Below, one piece after another: positions 1-11,252 of a DNA stretch of 64,000 nt (the first letter of the stretch is position 1; each line of letters opens with the position of its first letter). Location: the NCBI GenBank assembly GCA_037179385.1, contig CM074179.1:806001-870000 (forward strand), written 5' to 3'. Under the pieces are notes generated by a model. That model had not been told where the DNA came from and made no database searches. It saw only the letters and a list, made by a program, of their open reading frames with translations. Source of the DNA: Holothuria scabra. Its lineage: Eukaryota; Echinodermata; Holothuroidea; Aspidochirotida; Holothuriidae. Both the position numbers and the translations under genes were made by a program.

Positions 1-170
1 AAATTTGTCTTCAAGTGTTGTACAAGTGTATTTACCAAATTTTTTAACCAAAAATTGCAGTATAATAGAAAAAAGGCATGAAAAACTGTGTTCATGCAGA
101 AGTACAGCAAAACTGTAGCAAAGGGGGGGGGGCAAGCAAGAGCTCTTTATACTGTATTTTCCCTCCCTAG

Positions 171-227
171 GTGAGTACAGTATTTGTAGAGAAAACTCCT
201 GAGGAAATCTTGAAAGTTGTTTTGCAT
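171..227 (+). CDS. Candidate internal exon of an unrecognised gene (partial)
   Basis: A 57-bp open block follows a pyrimidine-rich acceptor (ccctccctag) and ends at a good donor (CAT|gtgagt). Read in phase 0 it gives 19 residues, VSTVFVEKTPEEILKVVLH. It ends in the phase in which the exon at 2845 begins, so the two could be neighbours joined by a 2.6-kb intron that carries two miniature transposons. I do not recognise the peptide, and upstream exons would lie outside the window. A 57-bp stretch with plausible splice sites can arise by chance, so this is a modest call. Confidence 0.35.
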
Positions 228-715
228 GTGAGTTCAATGTTCTTTTTGAACTACAGTACATCACCACTTGTTCAAAAAAATTGTACAAATTATGTAGACA
301 AGTAATACTTGGCAAAGAGAGTCCTTGGGTAGTGATTACTGAATGGACTGCTCAAACGTAGGCTACTGTGGGAAGACTCTAGGGTTCAGGTTTTTAACTA
401 TGTACAGCACGATGTTTTACACACCATTTCTAGTATTTAAACATGCCATGATATCTGAAAACTGAAGCACATTTGTCATTAATTATTTTTTTTGGCAGAG
501 ATATATCACATGTTCTGACATTTAAGTATACACAATATGATGTTCTGATGCTTAAGTATGTGCACAATATGATGTTATCAAACATTACATATAAAGTGTG
601 TGTGATTAATTATTAAGGACAGAAAACATTGATAGTGACCCTATAGGCAACTTTAATTTGTAATGTCTTCTGAAATTCAAGATGAAACACATTTCCTGCT
701 TGTACTACACAACCT

Positions 716-1015
716 TTAGGTCCAATTCTCTCACCCCAAACAGTAACAATTCTCCTAACCTTCTTACTTAAGCCCCTCCCACAATTGTCTGATATTCATC
801 ATCATCCAGATACAATCTCCATTTATTGCTTCAAGGTGAGTATAGAAAAACTCAATTTATACATAAAACATTCTCAGTACCATTCATGCTGTGTAATATA
901 AGCTTTGGTACTCTGCCATGTTGAATTAGCTGTCAATCAAAGAGCTGAGCCAATTGAGAATTTCGGTACCCCCGTACCAAAATTGTAGTTTGGGGTGTGA
1001 GGTTTGGCCCTTTAA
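716..1015. mobile_element. TTAA-flanked MITE, family T1 copy 1
   Basis: About 300 bp, beginning GGTCCAATTCTCTCACCCC after a TTAG (716-719, decayed TTAA) and ending in the inverse motif GGGGTGTGAGGTTTGGCCCT before TTAA at 1012-1015. The same element lies in opposite orientation at 12488-12784, including the shared internal phrase TTTGATTGACAG or its complement. TTAA duplications are known from piggyBac and Kolobok transposons; which one mobilised this element cannot be told here. No coding capacity is seen. Confidence 0.75.
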
Positions 1016-2497
1016 ATATGTTAAAAGTAAAGAAAAGTAAAGTGAAGTGTTTAAGTGTGTATTTGTAGACAACCCAATGCAATTAAACTGAAACACTGCC
1101 TTGAATGATGTGACTAAGGTACAACTGTAACATGGATTAAATCCATTTTGTACAGTACTACTGTGCACTGCAGTAGACTTATTTAAATCGCACGAAAGGT
1201 CTTTTCATTCATTCAGTTTATTTCACACAGTTGGAGGAATTTAAAATCATATTTGTTACATGTACATGTAAATCAGTTACTTTTATAACTTTGTTGCCTG
1301 TTTGATTCAGTCATTTTTAAGGGCTAAATAAAGGTGTTCAAATGTTACATAACATGCACTGATAAGCTATCATTTATGAACTTCAAATTAATCCTGTGAC
1401 AGTTACTGCTGTGTTCATGTTTGTTTTAACTCAGATCATGTACATAATGCTACCCAAGTGTACAGAAAAATCCGGCCGGAGTTTGACTCATTGCTTAACA
1501 TTTATCTTGCCATATGCACCATGTTTTCATTAAATACCATAAAAAAAACTTGGCGTGGGCAACGATAAGAACCAGAAAAAAATTCAGTGTGGAATTAAAG
1601 TGTTACATAAATATTGCTTACTTGTGCCCTGTTTGCTGGTTAATTTGGTTAGAACTCCATGGTGGATATATCATATCAATTTGTGATACTAAAGATGACA
1701 AAAAAAAAAATCAGTACTAAATGACTAATACTCTTTTCAAATATTTCAAATGTGTGTATCTAATTGAAAAAATAATCATACATCGGTACAACATACATCC
1801 AGTCATCTGAAAATAAACAAATAGTAACCAAACCAGCTGAGTAAGTCACTTTCAGCTCAGTACAAACTACCAAACACAGTTGAGGCTAAATAGTGTGCAA
1901 CATCATACATTAAGAAAAACATACAAGCACAATTTTGTCTGTGTTCTAAAAATTCATGTTCAAGTGTTCTTTATTTTTTTTTTAAATAGTGCAAAAGAAG
2001 ATGGCTTTCATTTTGGGTTGAATCTAAACTACAGATGTGGCAGGATGTAAGCATCACAGAATGAGACCATGGATGAAGAGATGACCGACGCTTACGTACA
2101 ATAAACCAGCTGATAGTGAGTAACTACTATATTTCAAGAAAGTGAGAACTTTGAATATCAAAAGGCCAGGAATGAGTTGGTTAAGATAATGATGTGGTTT
2201 GTGCTCCTAGGTCAGTTGTGCATGTGCATAACGAACAATTGAAAACAAGCGGGCAAGCCATGGAGTTGCAGATTTCATTTCCACTAATTTGAAAATAAAA
2301 TGCACATGATTTAGGAAGAGTTGCAAGCCACTTGTCTGGAAGCATTTTTAACAATTTATTTGTTATTGTTCATGTTTTTTTTTTTTCTTTCTCTTTTTCT
2401 TCAGGAGAGAAGGGAGCTTATAACTTACATTACAACTCCACTCGCCCAAATTTCAACACCCCAGCTTTCAAACCCACTTGACAAGAAAAAGATTTTT

Positions 2498-2751
2498 CAG
2501 TGGCATAGCCAGGATTCTTTTCAACTGTTTAAGGGGTGCGGGCATGTAGTAAATTGTTTGATTGCGTTATCAAGAACCAATGGGGGTGTGGAAAAATTAG
2601 GGGGATCCTGTTAACAATCAGGTTCCAAATAAATAATTTAAAATAAGTTTGTGTTAAAATATTTGCCTACGTTTAGGAACTTAAAATTTTAACAGCCTGT
2701 GACATGGGGGGGGGGGGGCATAAGACAATAACCTCCCTGGCTATGCCACTG
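2498..2751. mobile_element. Short TIR element (CAGTGGCATAGCCAGG ends)
   Basis: A 254-bp element has near-perfect inverted ends: CAGTGGCATAGCCAGG at 2498 and CCTGGCTATGCCACTG ending at 2751. A run of G (2706-2718) sits just inside the right end. The CAGTGG-type ends resemble hAT elements, but the 8-bp flanks do not match, so no target duplication can be shown. It lies in the putative intron before the exon at 2845. Confidence 0.7.
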
Positions 2752-2844
2752 CAAGTCTGTCTAACGAAACTTTGCATATCACATGATATAACCATTATTT
2801 AGTGTTACCATTTCAACAGCAATTAATAACTGGATTTCTTGCAG

Positions 2845-3027
2845 GAAGCGAAAATATATGAAAAGCTTTCTACCCGATTTAGTAGAAAGGCAATGATTCT
2901 TCAGCACTTTCAAAATGAAATATTGACTGCTAGCTGTTGGGATATGACTCTCAGTGATGCTGAGGAGCTGGAGAAGAACAACTGGAGGTGGAACAATAAA
3001 GGAAACACTTTACCAGTTAAATCTTAG
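2845..3027 (+). CDS. Candidate terminal exon of an unrecognised gene
   Basis: After the acceptor ggatttcttgcag an open frame of 60 codons begins EAKIYEKLSTRFSRKAM and runs to a TAG stop at 3025-3027. AATAAA follows 12 bp later (3040-3045). The composition is protein-like (charged, balanced, with Trp and Cys) and unlike neighbouring chance ORFs, which favours a true C-terminal exon. I do not recognise the family; the motif near the end, with many Glu and paired Trp (NNWRWNNKG), may help a search. The possible preceding exon is at 171-227, whose donor phase agrees. There is no sign of frameshift. Confidence 0.55.
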   Translation, partial: EAKIYEKLSTRFSRKAMILQHFQNEILTASCWDMTLSDAEELEKNNWRWNNKGNTLPVKS

Positions 3028-3039
3028 AATTCTAGAGTG

Positions 3040-3045
3040 AATAAA
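3040..3045 (+). promoter_or_regulatory. Polyadenylation signal AATAAA
   Basis: Canonical hexamer 12 bp after the stop codon of the candidate terminal exon (2845-3027). The position is short but workable, and it supports reading that exon as the 3' end of a gene. Confidence 0.4.
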
Positions 3046-4788
3046 TGAATCCATGATACTGTGAACATTTGTTTATCTTGAACTGGTTTAATTAAATAGA
3101 CACAAAATGTACAATGGCGAATTTTAAAATTATTTATCACTTGACAGTTGGTTATTAAAATGAACACTTCCAAAAAAGAGGATGAACATTTAAATGGCAA
3201 TGAATGATTAAAAATAGTACATTGGGTTTTTCAGATCTCTGCAGAGATGGTATTAGTATTTTTACTTTCATTTGCTTGTTGTGCATGTGCTTGACCGTCC
3301 CGTCTGGGTGTATATTTGTAATGACATTTGATCAGGGTGGGAAGACTAGCCATCCTAACTTTTTTGTTTACCACCTGATCAATGTAGCCAGGTATGCTGA
3401 GAGTGCTACTGTACCTCGCATGGGGTATCAATGAAGATGCAGCCTAAATCATAAGGGCAGTAGTTTTTCAGGTGATAGGCTAGCTTGTTGGTTTGCTCTG
3501 AAATTGTTTGCCCACATCCATTTGGACCATCCTTGCTTAAGACCCTCACATTTTTTACTTGTTTTCACTCTCAGGGTCTAGCTAAATATGTCACCTTGCT
3601 GGTCCATCGTTCTTGCATTTTGAAAAAAAGCCTCCCTAATTTCTGACATCTAAAGACACCCTGTTTTGGGTCGCATGCCTCTTTGATCAGGAGAATTGGC
3701 CCGTTTTGGTGGAATTGAGCAGCCTGTTAACTCAAATTATTATGCTTTTGTAAAGTCGCTTGTCAAAATTTGGCTAGCGGTTTTCAAAGATCTTGGATCC
3801 ATGTATGTGAGACAATAAACACCAGACGTCTCATCATCTACTACTAAAGTAATATAAGAACCCAGGTTCCAGATCTTGCCAAGAATCGGGGGGGGGGGGG
3901 AGTCACTGTTCAAAATATTTGAAATTTACTGTATCTTTCACTCGTTGTACAGGCACACTCTTCAAACCATTCCACACTCTTATCATCTTAAACCTTTGCA
4001 ATTATCAGCTTGGTATTTTCACGTAAAATTAAGCAAATCACAAATTGCCAATTTGCTCTAGTATTTTGTTTAATTAAAAAAAAACGTTTACATGGCTAGG
4101 ACACCAGAAAAAAAAAAAACAATTTCCATTCCTTAACTCTAGTATATATGTCCCTAGTCTAAGTCCCAAATCAGACAACGTAAAGCTGTTCTGTTGAATC
4201 TAGTGTGCATTGCACAGCCCTTCATTTAACTTTTAGATAAAGTGTTAGCAATTTCTTGATAACACTCAAAACATTTGTCTTGGATTGTTGTTTTACTGTA
4301 ACATTTTTCCTCCACCCCCCTTTTACTTAAAGGGGAAATTAAGTTATCCGAATTTTCATTAGGGTAGTATTCTGTGATTTCTGTCGTGTTCCATGATCCG
4401 CTCTGGAAATTCATGATTTGACGATACTTTTCTCACCAAATAATGAACTTTAGACGTGCAACTGAGTGATTTACCTTAAATATGCAATGTTAAAGTCATG
4501 ATATATTTTGAAAGATAATGAAGCTCACTCTGGTATAGGGCCCTCGATGAGCCAAATGGCTTCCTGACCCTCAAAACGTTCAATAAATTAGTAAGTAAGA
4601 GGAAATTTGTGGGATCTGGCTGTGTTTTAAATATTTTTGGGGCGACTGGTTTTGCCTTTAAAAGATTCGAGTTAAAGCATGGTGACTTAAAAACATTTTT
4701 GCTCCCAATGGACTCCTTCACTCCCAAGTGTTAATATTTTAATATTCTGTTGTGATCAGAATTTCTGTTAATTTAAGCAGGTTCCTGA
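3046..4788. other. Intergenic sequence, no gene seen
   Basis: No ORF here has splice support or a recognisable domain. It holds a G-run at 3889-3900 and short A-runs near 4077 and 4110. Short open frames (for example 3204-3434 with its antisense partner) look like chance. Confidence 0.5.
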
Positions 4789-5450
4789 TTAAGGCTGTGT
4801 TTACTTGACATGCGGAACGCGGAATGCGTAATGCGGAACGCGGAAAGAATTCTTTTTTTTTTTCCAGTGACCTGTTTACTGGGCACGCGGATCGCGGATT
4901 GAGGAATCATCTCACGCGGATTGCGTATCGAATTCTCCATGTCGAATTCTTTCCGCGTTCCGCGCGCGTATTGGTGATCACGTGGACACCGTGTATAGCT
5001 TCCAGTAGGATTTCCCCACATTTCCGGGACTTCCCATACTACGTCGTACCACTACTGGTAAAACGGGGGAACTTTGGCAGGTTTTTGATATTTTATTGTG
5101 ATAACTTCTCACAACAATGGAAAAATTACTGAAACTTAAGTGCTATGAACTAATTAACTTCCAGTTAATAAGTAGTAAGTCTATCAGTTTTATATCTTTA
5201 TCCACTAGGCTATAGTCATCCATGAAAACTGCTAAATGACCCAAAGCAGCTTGGGGTAACATTGGCAGGCATGTAACTTATCAGTAGAACGTCGTTTACT
5301 GGAACTGAACTATTTAGCAGGTTTTAATATAACGGAATGCGGAACGATCCGCGTGGGGTTTTATTGGGAACGCGGATCGTTTCCGCGTTCCGCATTCCGT
5401 GTTCCGCATTCCGCGTTCCGCAATACGCGTGTCACGTAAACGCACCTTAA
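4789..5450. mobile_element. TTAA-flanked TIR element with CGGAACGCGGAATG subrepeats, family T2
   Basis: TTAA at 4789-4792 is followed by GGCTGTGTTTACTTGACATG; the right end has the complement of GGTGCGTTTACGTGACACGC before TTAA at 5447-5450. Just inside both ends the sequence is built from variations of CGGAACGCGGAATG, so the termini can form long imperfect stems. At 662 bp with no ORF of note it looks non-autonomous. The TTAA duplication points to a piggyBac- or Kolobok-type transposase (inference). Confidence 0.75.
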
Positions 5451-5937
5451 CAGAGCTCCCAGATTTCAGCTTAGACTTGTAACTTGAAATCCTTGGGATA
5501 ATCCATTCTTCACTCTTTTCTCAAGTTCTCTGTATTTTCAAACCCTGTCGACTGTTTTCGCCAATAAAATTATAATTGAAAAACGTCAAATGGTTCTTTT
5601 TGTTGTCTTGTGAACTTTTACAGCTAGAAAGTTAGCTCAGGGCTTCCTGGCCGGCGATTTGTTCCATGAAATCCCCGAGAGGAGCTTTGCATTGGTAACC
5701 TACTCACAGAGGCTATGGCGGGGCACTAGACCTAATGCCGTTAGGGGACGGTTGGTCCTAGCTACCCCTAAACATCACCCACCTTCTGAGAAAGATCTTC
5801 CCTCTACACGTTTATTAGTTTTGCAAACAATAAATGACTTGTAGCAAATCGAGCGATCCGCGGGTTTGAATCAGAAATAAATTCCCATTCGTACAGCATC
5901 CGGGGGTTTCGCCCACTGGATTCCAACCGCAGGACCA

Positions 5938-6045
5938 GGGGTCCGTTCCACAAAGAGATACGCACAATCTTAAGTATGATTTACTGTTGACTGAAGTATG
6001 GGGAATCAAACAAGATTGTGCGTAACTCTTTGTGGAATGGGCCCC
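5938..6045. mobile_element. Small foldback element with 30-bp inverted ends
   Basis: GGGGTCCGTTCCACAAAGAG starts the element and the complementary arm, through AACTCTTTGTGGAATGGG, ends it. Both arms also share the CGCACAATCTT motif, leaving a loop of only about 30 bp. No clear target duplication is visible. It is a miniature TIR element that would form a hairpin if transcribed. Confidence 0.75.
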
Positions 6046-6689
6046 AGCTCTTTAGGCTCGGTTTCGGACTGTGCCCGAAAAACTTATTCCCCAAACGTTT
6101 TCATTTTCTTTGCCCTTAGTTAACCTCTTCCCCAATTTTGACCATAGGCGAACGGGGCTAATTTTTTTTTTTTTTTTTTTTTGAGGTATCCAATGCAATT
6201 TTTCTTTTGCCTGAATATTCAATAAAGTCACCGTTTATCATGTTTTGCCCATGTTATTCCGGAATAGACCAACCGCTTTTGCGAGTACCCCCCCCCCCCC
6301 CCACAACCCGCCTCGTACGCCTCAGATTTTGACATTCTGAAGTCGCATTGTTCTCTGAAGTTTACCAATAATCGCAGCATACTTCTCAAAAGCAGTCCCA
6401 ACGAGCATCATTCCTATAAAATTTCCCTTAGGATAATATCACCTTGAAAGGCAACTTCATGAACTAGGAGAAAAACAATACCAAATAAAATCAAAGCTGG
6501 GTAAACGCCACTAGTTACTAGTGGGCCAAGTTCCCGATTTTTCTTTACACACAAAGGCTATATCAGGAGTTGATGTAGAAAAGCTATATACCGGTCTGTT
6601 CTGCCTCTATTCCCCGCCAAATCGAACCCATGAATTACGTCACAAACAGATCGCACGCGCGTTGTAATTTATCGGACAGGAGCCAAAAT

Positions 6690-6787
6690 CGTGCTAGTGT
6701 GACCAGCCTTCCGATCCGATTTATCGGAGCGATTTAAAATCGGATCGGAATCCGATCCGAAATGGCTGTAGTGTGACCGCGGCTTAA
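6690..6787. mobile_element. Partial copy of TTAA element family T3
   Basis: Contains TCCGATCCG and GCTGTAGTGTGACC motifs and ends in TTAA (6784-6787). This is the right end of the family seen at 38253-38776 and 44965-45316. The left end is missing or too diverged, so this is a fragment. Confidence 0.55.
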
Positions 6788-6963
6788 TGCACCACCGTTG
6801 GCAACTGAGACAAGTCTTACGTGATGACCGTTCACAACTACGATATACCTTGCACACGTTGGATGACGTGCGACTGTTTGAACATAGTTCAGTCAGTAAC
6901 GCTCATCACCTGATGACATATTGCTCGGCAGCTATTCATTTCATTTAAATCTTGTTGTTGTGG

Positions 6964-6984
6964 CCAGGGAGTTGCAGCTCCCTG
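6964..6984. repeat. CAGGGAG palindrome
   Basis: CAGGGAGTTGCAGCTCCCTG is a near-perfect palindrome. Similar ones with the same CAGGGAG...CTCCCTG core but different loops occur at 39067, 51809 and 61462. No element boundary is evident around this one. Confidence 0.6.
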
Positions 6985-7440
6985 TTATGGCTCGAAGGCA
7001 AGAGGGAAGGAAACTAAGTAGATAGCCTAATCACCCGGACTTAATAGCATACGCGGTTCGTGTATTTGGATTTGTGTTGTGAGGGAAACGATGAGCCTGA
7101 AATAGCCCCCTTTAATTTTCTCGAAGATAAGCATTATGCTTATTTTAGTGTATTTGTTATTGTTGATGTGACAAAGGGGGGGGGAGGGAGGTCGTAAAAG
7201 CCCCCTCCCCCTCCCTTGGATCCGCGCCTGGCACCGTACCTGTTGTATATCGCGTACTCGTAGCCTAAAGGGTCGCTTAACGCTAAAGAGCTAAAGAGCA
7301 TTGCAGTATTGTGGCACACACACTGTACTGTCGTATCTTGCAAGTGCTTGTAGTTCGCCGCCGGAGAACAGCCATATGACATGGCTTCACTTAGGCTTGC
7401 CAAACGCTAGGTGTATCTTGAGAAGTAGTAAGAACTTATC

Positions 7441-8229
7441 AGTGGCGGATCCAAGAATTTTCAGCGGGGGGGGGGGGGGGTCTGCATGTGGTTGGGTATC
7501 AAATGTACACAGAGCGCAGCGCCACCATAGGTATGTATGTTGTTTAGTCTCTGATGCCTATAAGGATTCAGGAAATTGGGGTGGTAGGCAATCATTCAAA
7601 TGTTACCATATTTTTGAGTGTGATTACCACTGTACTAAGGGTGTAATTTGCAGCGCGCAGAGCTATCGGCAAAATCTGAGGTTGGGCGGCGGCCAAAGAT
7701 CGTTGTTGCTACATGTTATCCAACGCCCACGTAATGAGGCTCTCCGACGAAATTTTTTAGCTTAAATTGGAGAAAGTATGGAATTTTATGAAATAAAGTT
7801 ATGAAAATAGCACTCTATATAGGAAACGATGTCACTTGGTGATCTGGTATCACAAGTGTGGTAAATTTCCGATTTTGTCACAATCAGAAATCGGAAAAGT
7901 TTACAAAATGAAGGTATGAGGGAGCACTTCTGCTAAGGAATTGCTATTTGCGGCGCGCAAAGCGCGCGGAAAATGTTGTTTCTTGAATCAAATAATGAGC
8001 AATATGGAGCTTTAATTAGAGAAGATTGATTGGGATTTACCAAATGATACGGAAGATAGATAACACTAGAGTTTACATGTGACACAAAAAACGGTAATCA
8101 AATAATGTAACAACTATCACTGTATTTTTAAAAAGTAATTAGGTCTAGGTTACAATTAGCCTGGCTGTCTATACAATTTTTTACCATCGGGGGGTATGCA
8201 TACCCCCATTCCCCTCTGGATCCGCCACT
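7441..8229. mobile_element. Non-autonomous TIR element (AGTGGCGGATCC ends)
   Basis: Left end AGTGGCGGATCCAAGAATTT, right end the complement (TCTGGATCCGCCACT), 0.79 kb apart. A run of about 12 G lies 25 bp inside the left end. The motif GTAAGA occurs just outside both ends (7428 and 8231), a possible decayed target duplication. Interior frames, including the 154-codon frame that enters from 7301, show no transposase motif. hAT-like by its ends only. Confidence 0.7.
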
Positions 8230-9337
8230 AGTAAGAGTTATTACTTGCCTCTTGCCGTTGTTTTAACTTTTCGGTAATGAAAAGTAAAAATCGACAGCCG
8301 CAAAGCGATGCAATATCTTCCTACCATCACACCATGCTGCAATTTGGTTTTAAAATGAAAAGTCTTCAGCACACACTCACAGTACCGACTTCAGTATCGA
8401 ATTATTTAGTCACTAAAAAAATTAGTACAAAACTCTCTTCTTGATACGAAGCAGCCTCCCCTACCCTTCCCCACCTCGCGACGTTCCCCGCTACTCTGTA
8501 TGCATTTTCACAAATATGACAAAATGTTACATCCAATAATTTCTCAAACTAGGGCTTCAGCGTATACTTAACATAGCGATGTCCCAGGTTTTTAAAGGTC
8601 TTCCGACAATCGCCGCCAAAAGTAATCAAAAAACCTCTTTCCCCCGTTTCAATGTTGTTCTACTCAGGATTGGTCAGTTTTTCCCAACCAACATTGAAGT
8701 AGGGGGGGGGGGGAGAGGAAGAGCGGCTGTCATGTGAGATGGATAAAAGGCAATGAAACATCTGCTACGGAGGGATTTTGTTTCATTTGTTTTGACGGCG
8801 ATTGTAGAAATATAAATGGGTATCGCTACGTATCTATGGGAAGGGCTTGGAAAGGACGAAATGTTCATTAGTAGGCTTACATTAAATTATGTCATTTGCG
8901 GTGAAGCGTCGGGGTGGGGGTAGTAGAACGTAGGTAAGGCAGCTGGAATGCTAATTTTAAATAAAATGCACGGTGTGAGATAGAAACCTTAAAATGCAGC
9001 ATTATTTTCTGAAAGATGCATCGTGACCTAATTCCTCTTTAGGAATATTTTAATTTTTGCGAAGAAGGAGGGGGGAGGGAGGCGGAGAATAGGAAATTTA
9101 AGTTTGCCATTAATTCTCGGGAGTGTTTTTCATATTCATTTGCCTATTAACCATTTTAAATGCTTATTAAATGTTGTTTAGGGTAACGGCGCTATTTTAC
9201 ATCCTTTAGCGACACTACAAAGTTGGTTTACCAATAATGGTTTACCACACCAAAATTTCGAAATTAAGAGCCAAATTTTAACTAATTGCTGTGGAAGTAT
9301 TCATAAAATTGTAATTCAGAGAAGCACGTGCTTTTGA
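8230..9337. other. Intergenic sequence, no gene seen
   Basis: No supported coding sequence. Contains a G-run at 8702-8713 and purine-rich stretches near 9061-9085. The 64-codon minus frame at 8674-8868 runs through the G-run and is probably spurious. Confidence 0.5.
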
Positions 9338-9522
9338 CAATGTTGTAATCGAGTCACTAGATTAGTGACTCGAGTCACCAATTTTCAAACTTTTATGTGA
9401 CTCGAGTCGAGTCATTAATTCGAGTAAGTGTACTATTTCAATGGGGAAATTACTCCTGAATTCTATCGAGTCACTATCATTTTCAGAGGAAGTGACTCGA
9501 GTCGTGAATTTTTACAACACTG
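9338..9522. mobile_element. hAT-like MITE rich in GTGACTCGAGTC
   Basis: A 185-bp element starts CAATGTTGTAATCGAGTCAC and ends in the complement (GACTCGAGTCG...TACAACACTG). The 8-bp flanks, GCTTTTGA and GATATTGA, match at six of eight positions, which suits an old hAT target duplication. The interior is mostly variations of the palindrome GTGACTCGAGTCAC. No coding capacity. Confidence 0.65.
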
Positions 9523-9586
9523 GATATTGATACGGTAAAGGTAAACGGTAAAGGTAAAAACTGTCCTTGCTTGTTATGTCAATAAA

Positions 9587-11252
9587 CCAGAATGCAAGGC
9601 ATTCATATTCGCGAATGGAGGCGGTCTTTACCGGTTCTAGAGATATTAATAAAAAGTTGCTTTACTTAGCAACTCCAAGACGGCAGAAGGTTCCATTTTT
9701 AGATTCTTTGGTATGACTCGACCTGGGAATCGAACCCAGGCCTTCTGCGTGTTAGGGGGATGTTCTACCGTTAGACCAAGCACGTGATTTTTTTATAATG
9801 AGGAGGTTTGCGCATTTCAGAAAAATATATCAGCGTTGAAAATTTATACAGGTGAAACATAAGTGATGGGAGGTGAGGGAAAAAGAAGTGTTTATGATGC
9901 AAGCTCGGGTTTTAGTAAAGTATACGTGAGTGATACGTTTATAATGATGTTAAAAATGACTGAATACAACAAGTATTGGATGATATTATCTACTAGATCT
10001 AGAAAATAGACGTGTTTATATTGCAGAAGAATTGTTTTATTACTAATTTCCAGCCGTAGCCAAAACTGTAAGAATTTCACGCATATTATTGGAAGTTCAA
10101 AATATTAAAATTTCCTCACGAATGACAATTTCAGTATTTTTTAACTTTCTTGGTGTTCTCAGTATTGTCCGATGGCGGTGCTTAGTACGGTTCGGTAGTT
10201 CTACCGGATCACCTGTGAATGCATCGCATGATCACCAACAAAGCAAGCATATGCTTCCAGATCAGAAGATATGTAACAGCTATCGTCTTGGCTAATGAGG
10301 TTTATGGGTAGAGAAGAGATAACTACGCACTCTTTTATTTTGCTTCTCCTCATCAGAGATCTCTCTTCCCATTCCTCCTGCAATTGTCAACAACAAAAAA
10401 CAGTATAGAATTTCTCTCCGGCCTCCTTTTTCTTTGGTTGTATAAGTGCGCAGCTTGTGGTCTTTTCCCTTACAGTACGGTTGCTCAAGGGAACCAGTCC
10501 TACAAGATTGCTAAATCTAATTATACCATGCCGTCAAGTACAGCCACCGATGAAAAAATCTAATGTGAAAATGTTTACAAAATGCAGAACAAAAAACTTT
10601 GGTTGATGTTAACTAAGTTATTAAGATGCGGTTAAGCATTCATCTATATAGGTCCTGCGCATGGTACATTTGACTTTCAACTGAAACACATCAAAATCTC
10701 GAAATGGCTGTTTCAAGCCACGGTAGCAATTGATATCATCAACTATAACACATGTCGTTCGAATGATCATGTGGTCACCGGTAAAGCAAGTGCCTATTCG
10801 TAAGGGCGATTCATGTTTCAGTTGAAAGTTCTAGGTCAGAAGAAAACTACGCAGTTAATATTGCGCAATTTTCGCATCCGGGAGACTGCGTTTTCTTATC
10901 CGTTCTCTATTCCTAACCCTCTGTGACGGTCTTCAGTTCTGAACAAAATAAAATATAACTTTAGTTTGTCGCTCTTGTTACAGTTATAAGTTGCTTCATT
11001 ATGGAAAGATATCCCCCGTTCAACGCCTAAACTTTTAGGTCAAATTTTAAGTCGTTCCAAGAACCATGTGATTGAAATATCTCTCAAGTAATATGCCTCA
11101 ACGTGCAATGAAACCAGAGACATCCTTAAATAAATTATCTGCTTCCATAGTTAACGTCTTTTAACTAACAAACACTTTTAAAGTAACAAAATCAACAATC
11201 TACTGTAATAAGTCCATAAAGCGACTGCTATACGTCGCATTCGCTCGTAATA
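9587..11252 (-). mobile_element. 1.7-1.8 kb repeat family, copy A (with captured SINE)
   Basis: On the minus strand this matches copy B (40729-42531) and copy C (50479-53598) along almost its whole length. It starts TTACGAGCGAATGCG and ends at the hairpin GAATGCCTTGCATTC followed by TGG. A tRNA-headed SINE lies 130 bp from the end. No ORF has transposase, helicase or RT motifs, so the element is non-autonomous. The class is unresolved: the hairpin plus CTGG end recalls Helitrons, but the hairpin is closer to the end than usual and the start is not TC; weakly matching GCGAATG motifs near both ends could instead be degraded TIRs. Confidence 0.75.
9655..9785 (-). repeat. tRNA-derived SINE inside copy A
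   Basis: On the minus strand the head reads TGGTCTAACGGTAGAACAT (A-box-like) and GGGTTCGATTCCC (B box), then CATACC and a short body containing AATGGAACCTTCTGCCGTC. The 5' and 3' acceptor arms do not pair, so it is a tRNA-like SINE head, not a working tRNA. It shares its body with copies at 42333, 61632, 62897 and 63835. Confidence 0.75.

Noticed and set aside
7301..7765. 154-codon plus-strand open frame
   Set aside because: It crosses the left end and G-run of the TIR element at 7441 and encodes poly-Gly there; no domain, no splice or start support.
9713..9785. Functional tRNA gene on the minus strand
   Set aside because: A and B boxes are present but acceptor arms do not pair and a SINE body follows; the same holds for the tRNA-like heads at 42340, 61667, 61745, 62930 and 63840.
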